Assembly (NCBI RefSeq): GCF_001889265.1
Contig: NZ_CP018151.1
Coordinates: 3,534,001-3,598,000, forward strand
Origin: Microbacterium sp. 1.5R
GTDB taxonomy: Bacteria > Actinomycetota > Actinomycetes > Actinomycetales > Microbacteriaceae
Length of the DNA stretch: 64,000 bases
Direction: 5' to 3'
Shown here: positions 42,596 to 51,258 of the stretch, piece after piece
Position numbering within the stretch: position 1 is the first letter of the stretch
How the letters are laid out: every line of letters begins with the position of its first letter
Translations under genes and position numbers: made by a program
Notes under the pieces: generated by a model
Database searches by the model: none
Told to the model about the DNA's origin: nothing
What the model saw: only the letters and a program-made list of their open reading frames with translations

Positions 42596-42618
42596 GCTTC
42601 CGGGACTTTCCCGGAAGC
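42596..42618 (-). promoter_or_regulatory. Hairpin in the rpsF leader (possible S6:S18 control element)
   Basis: GCTTCCGGGA and TCCCGGAAGC form a perfect 10-bp stem with a 3-nt loop, 27 bp upstream of the rpsF start on the minus strand. Many bacteria have a CCG-containing hairpin in this leader that binds S6:S18; the CCG here is in the stem rather than a bulge, so the identification is only tentative. Confidence 0.4.
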
Positions 42619-42795
42619 AGGAGGGTGTGTGCACGTCATCCGCCGAGCCACCCGAGTGGGTGCCTGATGGCAGACAACCTTGACAGTGTAGCGGAGAAAC
42701 CTTCGGAGTGCCCCCACGCGCATCACCTCGCACTTGGCATGCTGGAATGCGTGCGTGCTGACTCTCGGTGCGCACACGACCGAAGGGGGAACGCC

Positions 42796-43509
42796 ATGCG
42801 CGTCAACAAGTGGGGGGTCGGCATCGTCCTGACCGCCACCGTACTGCTCACCGGGTGCACCGCGGGTGCCGAAGAGCCCGCCGATTCGGAGCCGACGTCG
42901 GCTGCCGAGGAGACGCCTGCGACCGACGGTGCCGCATCCGATTCCGACTGCCCCGAGCTGTCGGAGGGTGCGACGGTCGACGGCGCCGAGCTCGGCGCCT
43001 GCATCACCGAGGCGATGACCGACACCGCCGGCTATGCCGCCAAGACGTCGATCCTGGGCATGGACACCACCGCCCGGTTCAACCCCGAGACGGATGCCGT
43101 CGAGACGATCACGCCCATGGGCTCGCTCATCCTGATCGGCGACGACGCATGGGTGAAGACGCCGACGACCGAGTGGCAGGTCGCCGACCCGAACTCGAGC
43201 GACCCGATCGTCGCTGCTCTCAGCAGCGGCGCCGCCACGGCCGCGGGCACCGACCCGGCCACCGCCGCCGGCGCCCTCACCGGCGAGTTCACAGTCACCG
43301 GGACCGGCACGCGCCTGGGTCAGGACGTGTATCTCGTGAGCGGCACGTCCGAGGCGCAGGGCGTCGCCGTCGACGTCGTCTTCGAGGTCACCGAGGACTA
43401 CGTCGTGCTGGCCACGAGCGGCAGCACCGAGGCCGCGGGCCAGATGATCGAGACCTCTCTCGAGGTCACCGAGTGGGACGTCGAGCAGGACATCGTCGCC
43501 CCGCTCTGA
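42796..43509 (+). CDS. Hypothetical lipoprotein (LppX/LprG-like size)
   Basis: A 237-residue lipoprotein; the lipobox LTGC places the Cys near residue 21, followed by an acidic Glu/Thr/Ala linker to about 50. The mature domain is beta-strand rich with VKTPTTEWQVADPN and VTEDYVVLATSGSTEAAG, recalling the half-barrel lipid-binding LppX/LprG/LolA-like fold, but this is only a resemblance. Two Cys (DCPELSE, GACITEAM) may bridge. AAGGGGGAA precedes the ATG at 42796. It is divergent from rpsF. Confidence 0.75.
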   Translation: MRVNKWGVGIVLTATVLLTGCTAGAEEPADSEPTSAAEETPATDGAASDSDCPELSEGATVDGAELGACITEAMTDTAGYAAKTSILGMDTTARFNPETDAVETITPMGSLILIGDDAWVKTPTTEWQVADPNSSDPIVAALSSGAATAAGTDPATAAGALTGEFTVTGTGTRLGQDVYLVSGTSEAQGVAVDVVFEVTEDYVVLATSGSTEAAGQMIETSLEVTEWDVEQDIVAPL

Positions 43510-43599
43510 ACCACGAGCGGATGTTGCGGGCCGGGGCTGACGCCTCGGCCCGCAGTGCGTTCCGGGTCGACTCCGGGCCGGCGATGGGGTCGGCGATTC

Positions 43600-43664
43600 G
43601 GAGGAGATCTGCGATCGGGAGGAGCATCCGGCTCGGAGCATCCTCCCGTCCGCGGATCTCCTCC
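43600..43664. terminator. Long hairpin between lipoprotein and peptide-transporter operon
   Basis: GGAGGAGATC (43600-43609) pairs with GATCTCCTCC (43655-43664), and inner arms GGGAGGA/TCCTCCC extend the structure with a few mismatches. It lies 25 bp past the last gene of the minus-strand transporter operon and can terminate both convergent units. Confidence 0.6.
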
Positions 43665-43689
43665 CGAACGACCGAGCCGACAGCGCGGC

Positions 43690-44529
43690 TCAGTCGAGGA
43701 CGGGGGCGATCTCCGACCAGACGGTCCGCTCGTTCGTCGAGGGGGCGACCGGGATGCGGCCCGCACCGTCGGGCTCGGGGATCGCAGCGAGCAGGGCCTG
43801 CGTGTACGGATGCTGCGGTGCAGACCACACACGGTCGGTGGCCCCGGCTTCGAGCACCCGCCCGGCGAACATCACGAAGGTGCGGTCCGCGATGCGGCGG
43901 ACCACGGCCAGGTCGTGCGAGATGAACAGCATCCCCGCGCCGGATTCCGCGACGAGGTCTCGCATGAGCCCCGCGACGCTGGTCTGGGTCGATGCGTCCA
44001 GGGCCGAGATCGGCTCGTCGGCGACGAGCAGCGACGGCCGCGCGGCGAGCGCTCGCGCGATCGCGAGTCGCTGCTTCTGCCCGCCCGAGAACTGGTGCGG
44101 GAATCGCGTCGCCACTTCGGTCGGCAGGCCGACGCGGTCGAGCCACTCGGCGACCGTCGACCCTTCGGCACCCCGCGCCCGAGCCGTGGCGATGCCGTCG
44201 GCGATCTGATCGCCCACGCGGCGACGAGGGTTCAGCGAGGTCGACGGATCCTGGAACACCATCTGGATGCCGGTGAGCGCCAGGTCGCGTCGACGGATGC
44301 CGAGCGGCTTCACAGGAGCGTCACGGAAGCGCACCTCTCCCCCGGCGAGCTTCTCGATGCCGACGACCGCGCGGGCGAGGCTCGACTTGCCGCTGCCGGA
44401 TTCGCCCACGAGCGCGACGGTCTCTCCGGGGGCGACGGTCAGCGAGACGCCGTCGACGGCGACCACCGGAGGACTCCCGGGGTAGCGCACGACGACGCCC
44501 TGCGCGTCGAGGACGGCGACTTCACTCAT
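43690..44529 (-). CDS. Peptide ABC transporter ATP-binding protein (DppF/OppF type)
   Basis: A 279-residue ATPase: Walker A GESGSGKSS near residues 43-51, signature FSGGQKQRLAIARAL near 147, Walker B LLVADEPISALD near 167, and switch His in SHDLAVV. The C-terminal HPYTQALLAAIPEPD segment is typical of oligopeptide transporter ATPases. ATG 44529, preceded by AGGAGG, overlaps the preceding ATPase gene by 8 bp. Last gene of the five-gene importer operon. Confidence 0.93.
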   Translation of the reverse strand: MSEVAVLDAQGVVVRYPGSPPVVAVDGVSLTVAPGETVALVGESGSGKSSLARAVVGIEKLAGGEVRFRDAPVKPLGIRRRDLALTGIQMVFQDPSTSLNPRRRVGDQIADGIATARARGAEGSTVAEWLDRVGLPTEVATRFPHQFSGGQKQRLAIARALAARPSLLVADEPISALDASTQTSVAGLMRDLVAESGAGMLFISHDLAVVRRIADRTFVMFAGRVLEAGATDRVWSAPQHPYTQALLAAIPEPDGAGRIPVAPSTNERTVWSEIAPVLD

Positions 44530-45397
44530 CTCGGGCCTCCTCTTCGGCATCCTGCACGGCGGACTCCGGCAGCACCGGATCGAGCAGCGCGGGATCCGCG
44601 TCGGCGGTCGCGATCTTCGACCCCGGCAGCGCCGCGAGCAGCGTGCGAGTGTATTCGTGCTGCGGGTCGCGGAACAGCGTCTCGCGGTCGGCCCGCTCGA
44701 CGATCTGCCCGTTCTTCATCACGGCGACCTCGTCGGCGATCGCGCTCATGACGCCCAGGTCGTGGGTGACGAGCAGCACAGCGAGGTTGCGCTCGGTCGC
44801 GAGGTCGCGCAGCAGCCGCAGGATGCCGGCCTGCACCGTGACGTCGAGTGCCGTGGTCGGCTCATCGGCCAGCAGCACCTCGGGGTCGCACGCGAGGGCG
44901 CACGCGATCGCGATGCGCTGGCGCTGTCCGCCGGAGAACTGGTGCGGATAGCGCTTCAGCGCAGCATCCGGGTTCGGCACCTGCACGGTCTCGAGCAGTT
45001 CGATGGCCCGAGCCTTCGCCGCCTCGCCTCGCAGTCCGAGGTGCACGCGCATGTGATCCGTGAGCTGGCGGCCGATCGGCAGCTGCGGGTGCAGCGACGC
45101 CGAGGGGTCCTGGAAGATCATCGCGATGCGCCTGCCGCGGATGCGGTTGAGCGCCCGCCGGCGCATGCCCACCAGCTCCTCCCCCGCGAGCGTGATCGAT
45201 CCGCCCGTGCGTGCCTGCCGGGGCAGGAGTCCGAGGACGGCCAACGAGGTGAGCGTCTTGCCGGATCCTGACTCGCCGGCGAGACCGTGGATGCGTCCGG
45301 CCTCGAGGTCGAGAGAGATGCCGTGCACGAGAGGACGACCGATGTCGATCGTCAGGTCGCGGATGCTCAGAGCACTCGTGGGGGCCGAAGCGCTCAT
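44522..45397 (-). CDS. Peptide ABC transporter ATP-binding protein (DppD/OppD type)
   Basis: A 291-residue ATPase with Walker A GESGSGKTL near residues 40-48, signature FSGGQRQRIAIACAL, Walker B LLADEPTTALD and SxHD-like switch THDLGVM. The EYTRTLLAALPG segment near residue 255 is the oligopeptide-type C-terminal extension that may bind an iron-sulfur cluster in relatives. The ATG overlaps the permease stop by 4 bp. It forms the heterodimeric motor with the next ATPase. Confidence 0.93.
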   Translation of the reverse strand: MSASAPTSALSIRDLTIDIGRPLVHGISLDLEAGRIHGLAGESGSGKTLTSLAVLGLLPRQARTGGSITLAGEELVGMRRRALNRIRGRRIAMIFQDPSASLHPQLPIGRQLTDHMRVHLGLRGEAAKARAIELLETVQVPNPDAALKRYPHQFSGGQRQRIAIACALACDPEVLLADEPTTALDVTVQAGILRLLRDLATERNLAVLLVTHDLGVMSAIADEVAVMKNGQIVERADRETLFRDPQHEYTRTLLAALPGSKIATADADPALLDPVLPESAVQDAEEEARDE

Positions 45398-46305
45398 GCT
45401 GCCGCTCCCTTCGCGGAGGCCACATGCTCGGCCTGCTTCTCGTGGGTGACCTCGGCCGTCGGGTCGAGGATGTCGCGCATCGCATCACCCAGGAAGTTGA
45501 ATGCCAGCACCACCGTGAGGATCGCGAGTCCCGGGAAGACTCCGAGCCACCACGCGTCGAAGTTCTGCATGGCCGCCGAGATCATGGAGCCCCATTCGGC
45601 GGTCGGCGGCTGCGCGCCGAGACCGAGGAACGAGAGTCCGGACAGCAGCAGGATCGCGGCGCCGATGTCGAGCGTCGCGAGCACCAGCACGGGGCCGGCG
45701 ATGTTCGGGAGGATGTCGATGAACAGCGTCCGCAGCGGCGAGTGGCCGAGCAGGCGGCCTGCGATCACGTAGTTCTGGCCGCGGAGGCCCAGCACGATGC
45801 TGCGGGTGACTCGCGAGTACTGCGGCCACGAGACGACGATCGCCGCGATCACCGCGTTGAACAGCGACGGGCCGAGGGATGCCGCCACCACCATCGCGAG
45901 GATGACGGTCGGGAACGCCATGAACAGGTCGGTGATGCGCATCAGCGTCTCGTCGACCCAGCCGCCGAAGTACCCGGCGACGGCGCCGACCACGGTGCCG
46001 ATGATCATCGCGGCGATCACGAGCATGAGCGCGAGCGGCAGGCTCACCGTCGCACCCGTCATCAGACGCGAGAAGATGTCGCGGCCGTTGCCGTCGGTGC
46101 CGAGCAGAGTGTCGATGCCCGGCGCCTGCAGTCGTGGCAGCACCTGAGCGTTGGGGCCGTACGGCACCCACCACTGCGCGGTGAAGGCGACGATGATCCA
46201 GGCGCCCGCGATCACGGTGCCGATCACGCCGAGGGGCGTGCGCCAGGCGCGCGGCCAGCGGAAGCGGAACCGCCAGGGGCCGGATGCCGAGTCGATGCGG
46301 CTCAT
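45394..46305 (-). CDS. Peptide ABC transporter permease (DppC/OppC type)
   Basis: A 303-residue permease with a cytosolic N-terminal tail, helix near 25-48, then LLGTDGNGRDIFSRLMTGA near residue 70, the hallmark of DppC proteins, and five more helices. The EAA region appears as VIAGRLLGHSPLRTLFIDILP. It pairs with the DppB-type permease whose gene overlaps by 4 bp. Confidence 0.93.
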   Translation of the reverse strand: MSRIDSASGPWRFRFRWPRAWRTPLGVIGTVIAGAWIIVAFTAQWWVPYGPNAQVLPRLQAPGIDTLLGTDGNGRDIFSRLMTGATVSLPLALMLVIAAMIIGTVVGAVAGYFGGWVDETLMRITDLFMAFPTVILAMVVAASLGPSLFNAVIAAIVVSWPQYSRVTRSIVLGLRGQNYVIAGRLLGHSPLRTLFIDILPNIAGPVLVLATLDIGAAILLLSGLSFLGLGAQPPTAEWGSMISAAMQNFDAWWLGVFPGLAILTVVLAFNFLGDAMRDILDPTAEVTHEKQAEHVASAKGAAA

Positions 46306-47363
46306 GCGATCCTCACTCTCGGGTCGAGGACGCCGTAGAGCAGGTCGACGACGAAGTTGATGAGGAGGTAGATGAACCCGACGACCAGGCCGACGCCCAT
46401 GATGCCGGGCAGGTCGAGGTTGGCCGCCGAGTTGTAGGCGTAGGTGCCCAGGCCCGGCCAGGCGAACACCGACTCGACGAGCACGGTGCCCGAGAGCAGG
46501 GATCCGAAGGCGACGCCGACGACCGTGAGGATCGGGAGGGATGCCCCGCGCAGGACGTAGTCGAGGATCACACGCATCGCCGGAAGGCCCTTGGCCCGGG
46601 CAGCACGCACGTAGTCGCTGCCCAGCACCTCGAGCACGGAGGTGCGGATGAAGCGGGTGAGCAGGCCGATCGTCACGAGCGACAGCACCATCACCGGCAG
46701 CGCCAGGTGGGCGAGCGCGTCGGCGAATCCGACGCCGTCTCCGTTGAGGAGGTAGTCGACCGTGTAGAGCCCGGTGATGCGGGGCGGCGGCGTGATCGAC
46801 GGCGAGATGCGACCCGAGCCGGGGGCGATGCGCAGCTCGAGGAAGAACACGTAGAAGCTGACCAGCGCGAGCCAGAACGTCGGCACGCTCAGACCGATCA
46901 GCGTCACGATGCGGATCACCTGATCGGTGACGAGTCCGCGCCGGTAGGCGGCGAGGGTGCCGAGCACGACGCTGACCGCGAGGCTGAGGATGATGGCGCC
47001 GATCGCGATCTCGATGGTCGCCGGCACCGCGGTGGCCAGGTCGCTGGTGACCGGTCGCCCGGTCACCAGCGATGTGCCGAGGTCTCCGCGAAGGAGATTC
47101 CCCATGTAGATGAAGTACTGCACGAACAGCGGCTGATCGAGGCCCTGGGCCTTGATGAACGCCTCGCGCGTCTCGGGATTCTGCGATGCTCCCTCACCCA
47201 GTGCCGCCGACACGGGGTCGCCGGGCACGAGGTTCGTCAGTGCGAAGGTCACGATCGTGACCCCCACGAGAAGGAGCAGCGAAGTGCCGATTCGGCGAAG
47301 CAGGTATCCGACGAGCGGCGACCTGCGACGCTGTGCTTGCCGTCGCACGGCCACCGTCGTCAT
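46302..47363 (-). CDS. Peptide ABC transporter permease (DppB/OppB type)
   Basis: A 353-residue permease: N-terminal helix LLRRIGTSLLLLVGVTIVTF, then LVPGDPV and the DppB block GNLLRGDLGTSLVTGRPV near residue 90. The EAA-like loop YVRAARAKGLPAMRVILDYVL is near residue 240. ATG 47363 lies 13 bp after the binding-protein stop. The periplasmic insertion GSGRISPSITPPPRITGLY is somewhat long but within the family. Confidence 0.93.
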   Translation of the reverse strand: MTTVAVRRQAQRRRSPLVGYLLRRIGTSLLLLVGVTIVTFALTNLVPGDPVSAALGEGASQNPETREAFIKAQGLDQPLFVQYFIYMGNLLRGDLGTSLVTGRPVTSDLATAVPATIEIAIGAIILSLAVSVVLGTLAAYRRGLVTDQVIRIVTLIGLSVPTFWLALVSFYVFFLELRIAPGSGRISPSITPPPRITGLYTVDYLLNGDGVGFADALAHLALPVMVLSLVTIGLLTRFIRTSVLEVLGSDYVRAARAKGLPAMRVILDYVLRGASLPILTVVGVAFGSLLSGTVLVESVFAWPGLGTYAYNSAANLDLPGIMGVGLVVGFIYLLINFVVDLLYGVLDPRVRIA

Positions 47364-47376
47364 GAGTCAGCTCCGA

Positions 47377-48963
47377 TCAGCCGGCAGGCGTGATCTCGGC
47401 GATGTCCATCTCCCACACCGAGTTGTACACGGCGCCGGTGACGGCATCCGCCGTGGCGATGTTGCGACCGGGGACGATCAGCGGAACGAAGGGACCCTCG
47501 GTCTGCATCGCCTCGGCGAACGAGGTGAAGGCCTCGCTGCGCTGGGCCTCATCGGTAGCGGCGGCAGCACCGGCTGCGATGCCTGCGATCTCGGGGTTCG
47601 CCTCAGCCGCCCAGCCGGCACGCAGGCCGACCTTCAGACCGGGAGCGAACGGAAGGAAGTTCGCCGAGTCGGCGTAGTCGGGGCCCCAGAACCACAGGCC
47701 GAAGCCCTCGGTGCCGTTGACGTACGCGTCGAGCTCGGTGGCGAACGGGGCAGGCGCGAGTTCGACGGCGATGCCGGCATCCTCGAGCTGAGCCTGGACG
47801 CGCTCGGCGAGCGGGGTGAACTCCACACCGCCGACCGGGTAGTCGTTCGGGAACTGCAGCTTCAGGGTCTGACCCGTGTAGCCGGCCTCGGCCAGAGCAG
47901 CCTTCGACTTGTCGAGGTCCTGCTCCACACCGCTGTCGAGGGCGCCCTCGAATCCGGGCGGGATCACTCCGGTCGCCTGCACGGCGCCGGTACCCGCGAG
48001 CTCGAGCAGCGCGTCGTAGTCGAGCGCGTAGCGGATCGCCTCGGCGATCTTGACGTTCGCGAGCTCGCCCGCGACGGCCTCGGACTGGTTGAGCAGCAGG
48101 AAGATCGTCTGGCCCGACGGCACCGACTCGACGTTCAGTCCGTCGCCGAGGCCCGAGACCTGGTCGCCGTTGAGGTCCATCGCGACCATCGAGTCGCCGC
48201 CCTTGAGGTTCGCGAGCTGCGTCGCACTCTCCGAGACGTTGCGCACGACGACACGGCCGTATTCGGACTCTTCGTCGCCGTTGTACTCGTCGCTCTTGGT
48301 CAGCACGACCTGCGACGAGAGATCGAGGGTGTCGAGCACGAACGGTCCAGAGCCGGCCGAGGTTCCGTCGAGGAACTCCTGTGCGCTGTCGGTGCCGTCG
48401 GTGGTTCCGCCGTTCTCGATCACGACGTCGGAGTTGACGATGCCGAGCGCCGGGTTCGCGAGGATCGCGGGCAGCTGCAGCAGCGGTGTCTCGGAGGTGA
48501 TCGAGATCGTCTTCTCGTCGACCTCGGTGATGGTCAGACCGCCCAGGAGGAAGTTCGGCTTGGCATCGGTCATGCCCTGGATGCGCTGCAGGGTGAAGAC
48601 GACGTCCTTCGCCTCGATCGGCGAGCCGTCGGAGAAGACGCGGTCCCCCTCGAGCGTGAACGTGAACTCGGTCGCCTCGTCGTTCTGCTCCCACGATGCG
48701 AGGCCGGGAACGGGAGTCGACACGTCCGAGCCCTCGAAGTCGACGAGCGTCTCGTAGAGCGCCTTGGCGATCATGTTGCCGGTCGGGTCGTAGGTGTGAC
48801 CCGGGTCGGCGGTCTCGATCGAGAACGCGGTGTCGATGACGAGCGAGTCGGAACCGGAGGATTCTCCGCCGTTGTTCGCCGAGTTGCCACCGGAGCAACC
48901 AGCGAGGGCGAAGAGAGCGACGGCTCCGATCGCGATGACGGACGTGCTGCGACGTGACGACAT
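47377..48963 (-). CDS. Peptide-binding lipoprotein of ABC transporter (family 5)
   Basis: A 528-residue solute-binding protein with lipobox LAGC (Cys near 23) and a Gly/Asn/Ser linker. The fold is DppA/OppA type: ALYETLVDF near residue 68, DGSPIEAKDVVFTLQRI near 110, and the C-terminal LWFWGPDYADSANFLPF region. Ligands could be peptides or other solutes such as opines or nickel chelates. AGGAGG precedes the ATG. First gene of the operon, divergent from the Lrp/AsnC gene. Confidence 0.92.
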   Translation of the reverse strand: MSSRRSTSVIAIGAVALFALAGCSGGNSANNGGESSGSDSLVIDTAFSIETADPGHTYDPTGNMIAKALYETLVDFEGSDVSTPVPGLASWEQNDEATEFTFTLEGDRVFSDGSPIEAKDVVFTLQRIQGMTDAKPNFLLGGLTITEVDEKTISITSETPLLQLPAILANPALGIVNSDVVIENGGTTDGTDSAQEFLDGTSAGSGPFVLDTLDLSSQVVLTKSDEYNGDEESEYGRVVVRNVSESATQLANLKGGDSMVAMDLNGDQVSGLGDGLNVESVPSGQTIFLLLNQSEAVAGELANVKIAEAIRYALDYDALLELAGTGAVQATGVIPPGFEGALDSGVEQDLDKSKAALAEAGYTGQTLKLQFPNDYPVGGVEFTPLAERVQAQLEDAGIAVELAPAPFATELDAYVNGTEGFGLWFWGPDYADSANFLPFAPGLKVGLRAGWAAEANPEIAGIAAGAAAATDEAQRSEAFTSFAEAMQTEGPFVPLIVPGRNIATADAVTGAVYNSVWEMDIAEITPAG

Positions 48964-49035
48964 ATGGGCCTCCAGGGGCGAGGAGTTTCATCGGGTTCGG
49001 TCGACGCCGGGTGGACGACCGGTGATCAGATTCGC

Positions 49036-49064
49036 ATTGTATGGGACTATGTGTCCAGCAAGAA
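49036..49064 (-). promoter_or_regulatory. Probable promoter of the peptide transporter operon
   Basis: On the minus strand a strong -10 TACAAT (49041-49036) with TTCTTG 17 bp upstream (49064-49059). The weak -35 lies inside one of the TGTCCA repeats, suggesting regulated expression. Confidence 0.5.
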
Positions 49065-49125
49065 TGCAGACGTCATCACAGTCTGTCCAAGACCCCGCCC
49101 GTGAGGAGCATTGTGTCCACTAAGA
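49051..49125 (+). promoter_or_regulatory. Repeated TGTCCA elements, candidate Lrp/AsnC binding sites
   Basis: GTGTCCAGCAAGA (49051-49063), TGTCCAAGA (49084-49092) and GTGTCCACTAAGA (49113-49125) recur at 30-32 bp, about three helical turns. The last covers the first codons of the regulator. Lrp-type octamers often bind such phased sites. Confidence 0.4.
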
Positions 49126-49700
49126 GCGACGAAGCCACGAGGCAATCTGGACGAAGTGCCGCCCCACTGGACGACATCGGATACAGAATCCTCGAGACGC
49201 TGCGTGATAACGGTCGTATCTCGATCGCCGCACTGGCCGAGACCGTCGGGATCTCGCGGGCCAACGCCTACACCCGCGTCGAGACGCTGATGCAGGACGG
49301 AGTGATCACGGGATTCAGCGCCCGCGTCGACCAGTCGAAGGCCGGGCTGTCGATCGGTGCGCTGGTCTTCGTCACCGTGCACCCGCAGGCCTGGGCGTCG
49401 TTCCGCGAGAGCGTGCTCGAGATGCCCGATGTCGAGTGGTGCGCCATCACCACCGGCGAGCACGACGCCATGCTGCTGATCCGTGCGGTCGACGTGAGCG
49501 GCGTGCACGAGTTCACGACGGGTGTCATCGCGCAGCTGCCCGAGGTGCGCACGGTCGTCAGCGTGGTCGTGCTCGACGAGGTCATCCGCCGGTCGTTCCT
49601 GCTGCCGAGCGACCTGCCCGAGCGCGACCTGGCCACGCCGCTGGGCATGACGCGGTGGACGCCGGCGACGCCGGGCCGCGACATGCTCCCGCCACGCTGA
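49113..49700 (+). CDS. Lrp/AsnC-family transcriptional regulator
   Basis: A 195-residue regulator: N-terminal winged helix with LDDIGYRILETLRDNGRISI and the helix-turn-helix VGISRANAYTRVETL (about 27-65), then the RAM effector domain (about 85-165). It extends about 40 residues beyond a typical AsnC at the C-terminus. GTG 49113 has GAGGAG 5 nt upstream. It is divergent from the peptide transporter operon, which it probably controls in response to an amino acid. Confidence 0.88.
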   Translation: MSTKSDEATRQSGRSAAPLDDIGYRILETLRDNGRISIAALAETVGISRANAYTRVETLMQDGVITGFSARVDQSKAGLSIGALVFVTVHPQAWASFRESVLEMPDVEWCAITTGEHDAMLLIRAVDVSGVHEFTTGVIAQLPEVRTVVSVVVLDEVIRRSFLLPSDLPERDLATPLGMTRWTPATPGRDMLPPR

Positions 49701-49719
49701 CCCGCGGCGGAACGAGCCG

Positions 49720-50079
49720 TCAGGCGGCTGCGGGCTCTTCGCAGACGCTGAGCTGCGGCAGTCCGTGCATCTCGTAGTGCTCGACGAGGCGGATGCGACC
49801 GTCATCCGTGAGCTCGAGCCGGCTCTCCCCGTCTCCGGTCACGACGGTGCCGTCGGAGACGAGCACGTGCACGAACGAGACCCAGATGGTGTCGCCGGTG
49901 CGGGTGCCGACGAAGCGCCCGAAGGTGACGGTGTCACCGGAGTAGTCGCCCCAGATCGCCCCGTCCTTCTCCCAGTACACGAACTCGCTGGGCGATTCGG
50001 GATCCACGGCCGAGGTGGTCGACGAGACCATCAGGAACCGGCGGCCGTCGAGGGAGGGGATGGTTGCAGTCGTGCTCAC
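49720..50079 (-). CDS. Conserved hypothetical protein (family loosely labelled n-acetylglutamate synthase-like)
   Basis: A 119-residue beta-rich protein: LDGRRFLMVSSTTSAVDPES, FVYWEKDGAIWGDYSGDTVTFG and SRLELTDDGRIRLVEHYEM are the conserved blocks of a small family sometimes labelled n-acetylglutamate synthase, without the GNAT fold, so that label should not be trusted. The fold may be a small beta-barrel. I chose GTG 50079, with GGAGG directly upstream. It stands alone between convergent and divergent genes. Confidence 0.7.
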   Translation of the reverse strand: MSTTATIPSLDGRRFLMVSSTTSAVDPESPSEFVYWEKDGAIWGDYSGDTVTFGRFVGTRTGDTIWVSFVHVLVSDGTVVTGDGESRLELTDDGRIRLVEHYEMHGLPQLSVCEEPAAA

Positions 50080-50286
50080 CCTCCGATTATGGAGGGGGTG
50101 GCGGCGACTCTCATCTCGCCTCGTGAACCGTCTGTGTCGGCCGCCGGACGGGCGCGCGGAGCGAGACGAATTCCGCAGAGAGGCTCCCCGGCGCGCCCTT
50201 TCGTCTGACCACACGATCGGGGTCGAGGTGCCGCATCGCCGTCGAGACCTCGGGAGTCGGGAAGGCCCCCGGGTACCGTGGGTCGC

Positions 50287-51258
50287 ATGCACTGGATGCC
50301 TGACACCTCTGCCGGAGACTGGCTGCGCGAGCGTCTCGACGACCCCTGGAACTCGACGATGCACGCCGTGGTGCCGCACGGCTTCCCCGCGTATGCGCGC
50401 ATCCTGCACCCTGCGATCGTGCGATCGCTCCCCGACCGACCGGTGCCGACCTACGACGACTACGACCGGATGCCGGAGGCCGAGCGACAGTCGCTCCTCG
50501 ATCGGTTCATCGATGAACCGGCGACATGGGCGCAGACGGCCGCCGCCTTCGGCACGACGCTGCATCCTCTCGCTCAATGGCAGCGGATCGTGCGCACTCC
50601 GCCGGAGACCGACTGGAACGCGCGGATCTCCCCCGACGGGCGCGAGTTCACCGCGCCGATGGACGGCTTCGTCTCACCCGAGATGCTCGCGACCGTCGTG
50701 GGTCATCTCGTCGCGCATACCGCGACGCCGGATGCCGGATTCGCGGCGCTCTGGGAGGGCACGGGCGGGTTGCTGGGTCACCTCGGACACGGCCCCTCGC
50801 GCACCTTCCTCACGTTCGACGACGACCCGAACCACCGGGCGATGCTCGACCGCAGCATCCGCGATCCGCTCAACAACGCGTTCCGCAAGCCGGCGTGGCA
50901 GGAGGGCATCCTGTCGCGCGAGGTCTCGGAGGGTCCGCGGCTGCAGCTGCGGGACCGCGATCACGTGCTGTTCCGTGGTGCGCCGAGCACGTTCGCGCGT
51001 CGGGACTGGGTGCTCGACGTGCCATGGCGGGATCGCGAGTCCGAGGAGCACGGGTTCGCGCCGGCCGCGCAGAGCCCCAGCATCCTGTGGCCCGACGACC
51101 ACGCCTGGGTGCTCGTCACCGAGGTCGACTACGACTCGACGATCATCGCGGGGTCCGCCGAGCTGATCGCCGAGCTCATCGCCGACGACCTCCTCGAGGT
51201 CTTCGCCATCCCCGAGAACGCCGAGCTCACGTGGGACTCCGACGAGGTGAACCGATGA
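50287..51258 (+). CDS. Hypothetical protein (323 residues)
   Basis: A soluble protein, Trp-, Pro- and Asp-rich, with no signal or membrane segment. Notable parts are WNSTMHAVVPHGFPAYARI near the N-terminus, SRTFLTFDDDPNHRAML near residue 180, and SPSILWPDDHAWVLVTEVDYDSTIIAGSAE (in pieces) near 265-295, which together look like a conserved actinobacterial protein of unknown function. TACCGT lies 7 nt before the ATG, suggesting a leaderless transcript. Its stop overlaps the next gene start (ATGA), so the two work together. Confidence 0.75.
   Translation: MHWMPDTSAGDWLRERLDDPWNSTMHAVVPHGFPAYARILHPAIVRSLPDRPVPTYDDYDRMPEAERQSLLDRFIDEPATWAQTAAAFGTTLHPLAQWQRIVRTPPETDWNARISPDGREFTAPMDGFVSPEMLATVVGHLVAHTATPDAGFAALWEGTGGLLGHLGHGPSRTFLTFDDDPNHRAMLDRSIRDPLNNAFRKPAWQEGILSREVSEGPRLQLRDRDHVLFRGAPSTFARRDWVLDVPWRDRESEEHGFAPAAQSPSILWPDDHAWVLVTEVDYDSTIIAGSAELIAELIADDLLEVFAIPENAELTWDSDEVNR

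Noticed and set aside
49720..50079. Assignment as N-acetylglutamate synthase
   Set aside because: The label is used for this small family, but no acetyl-CoA-binding GNAT motif is visible and the protein is all-beta in pattern.
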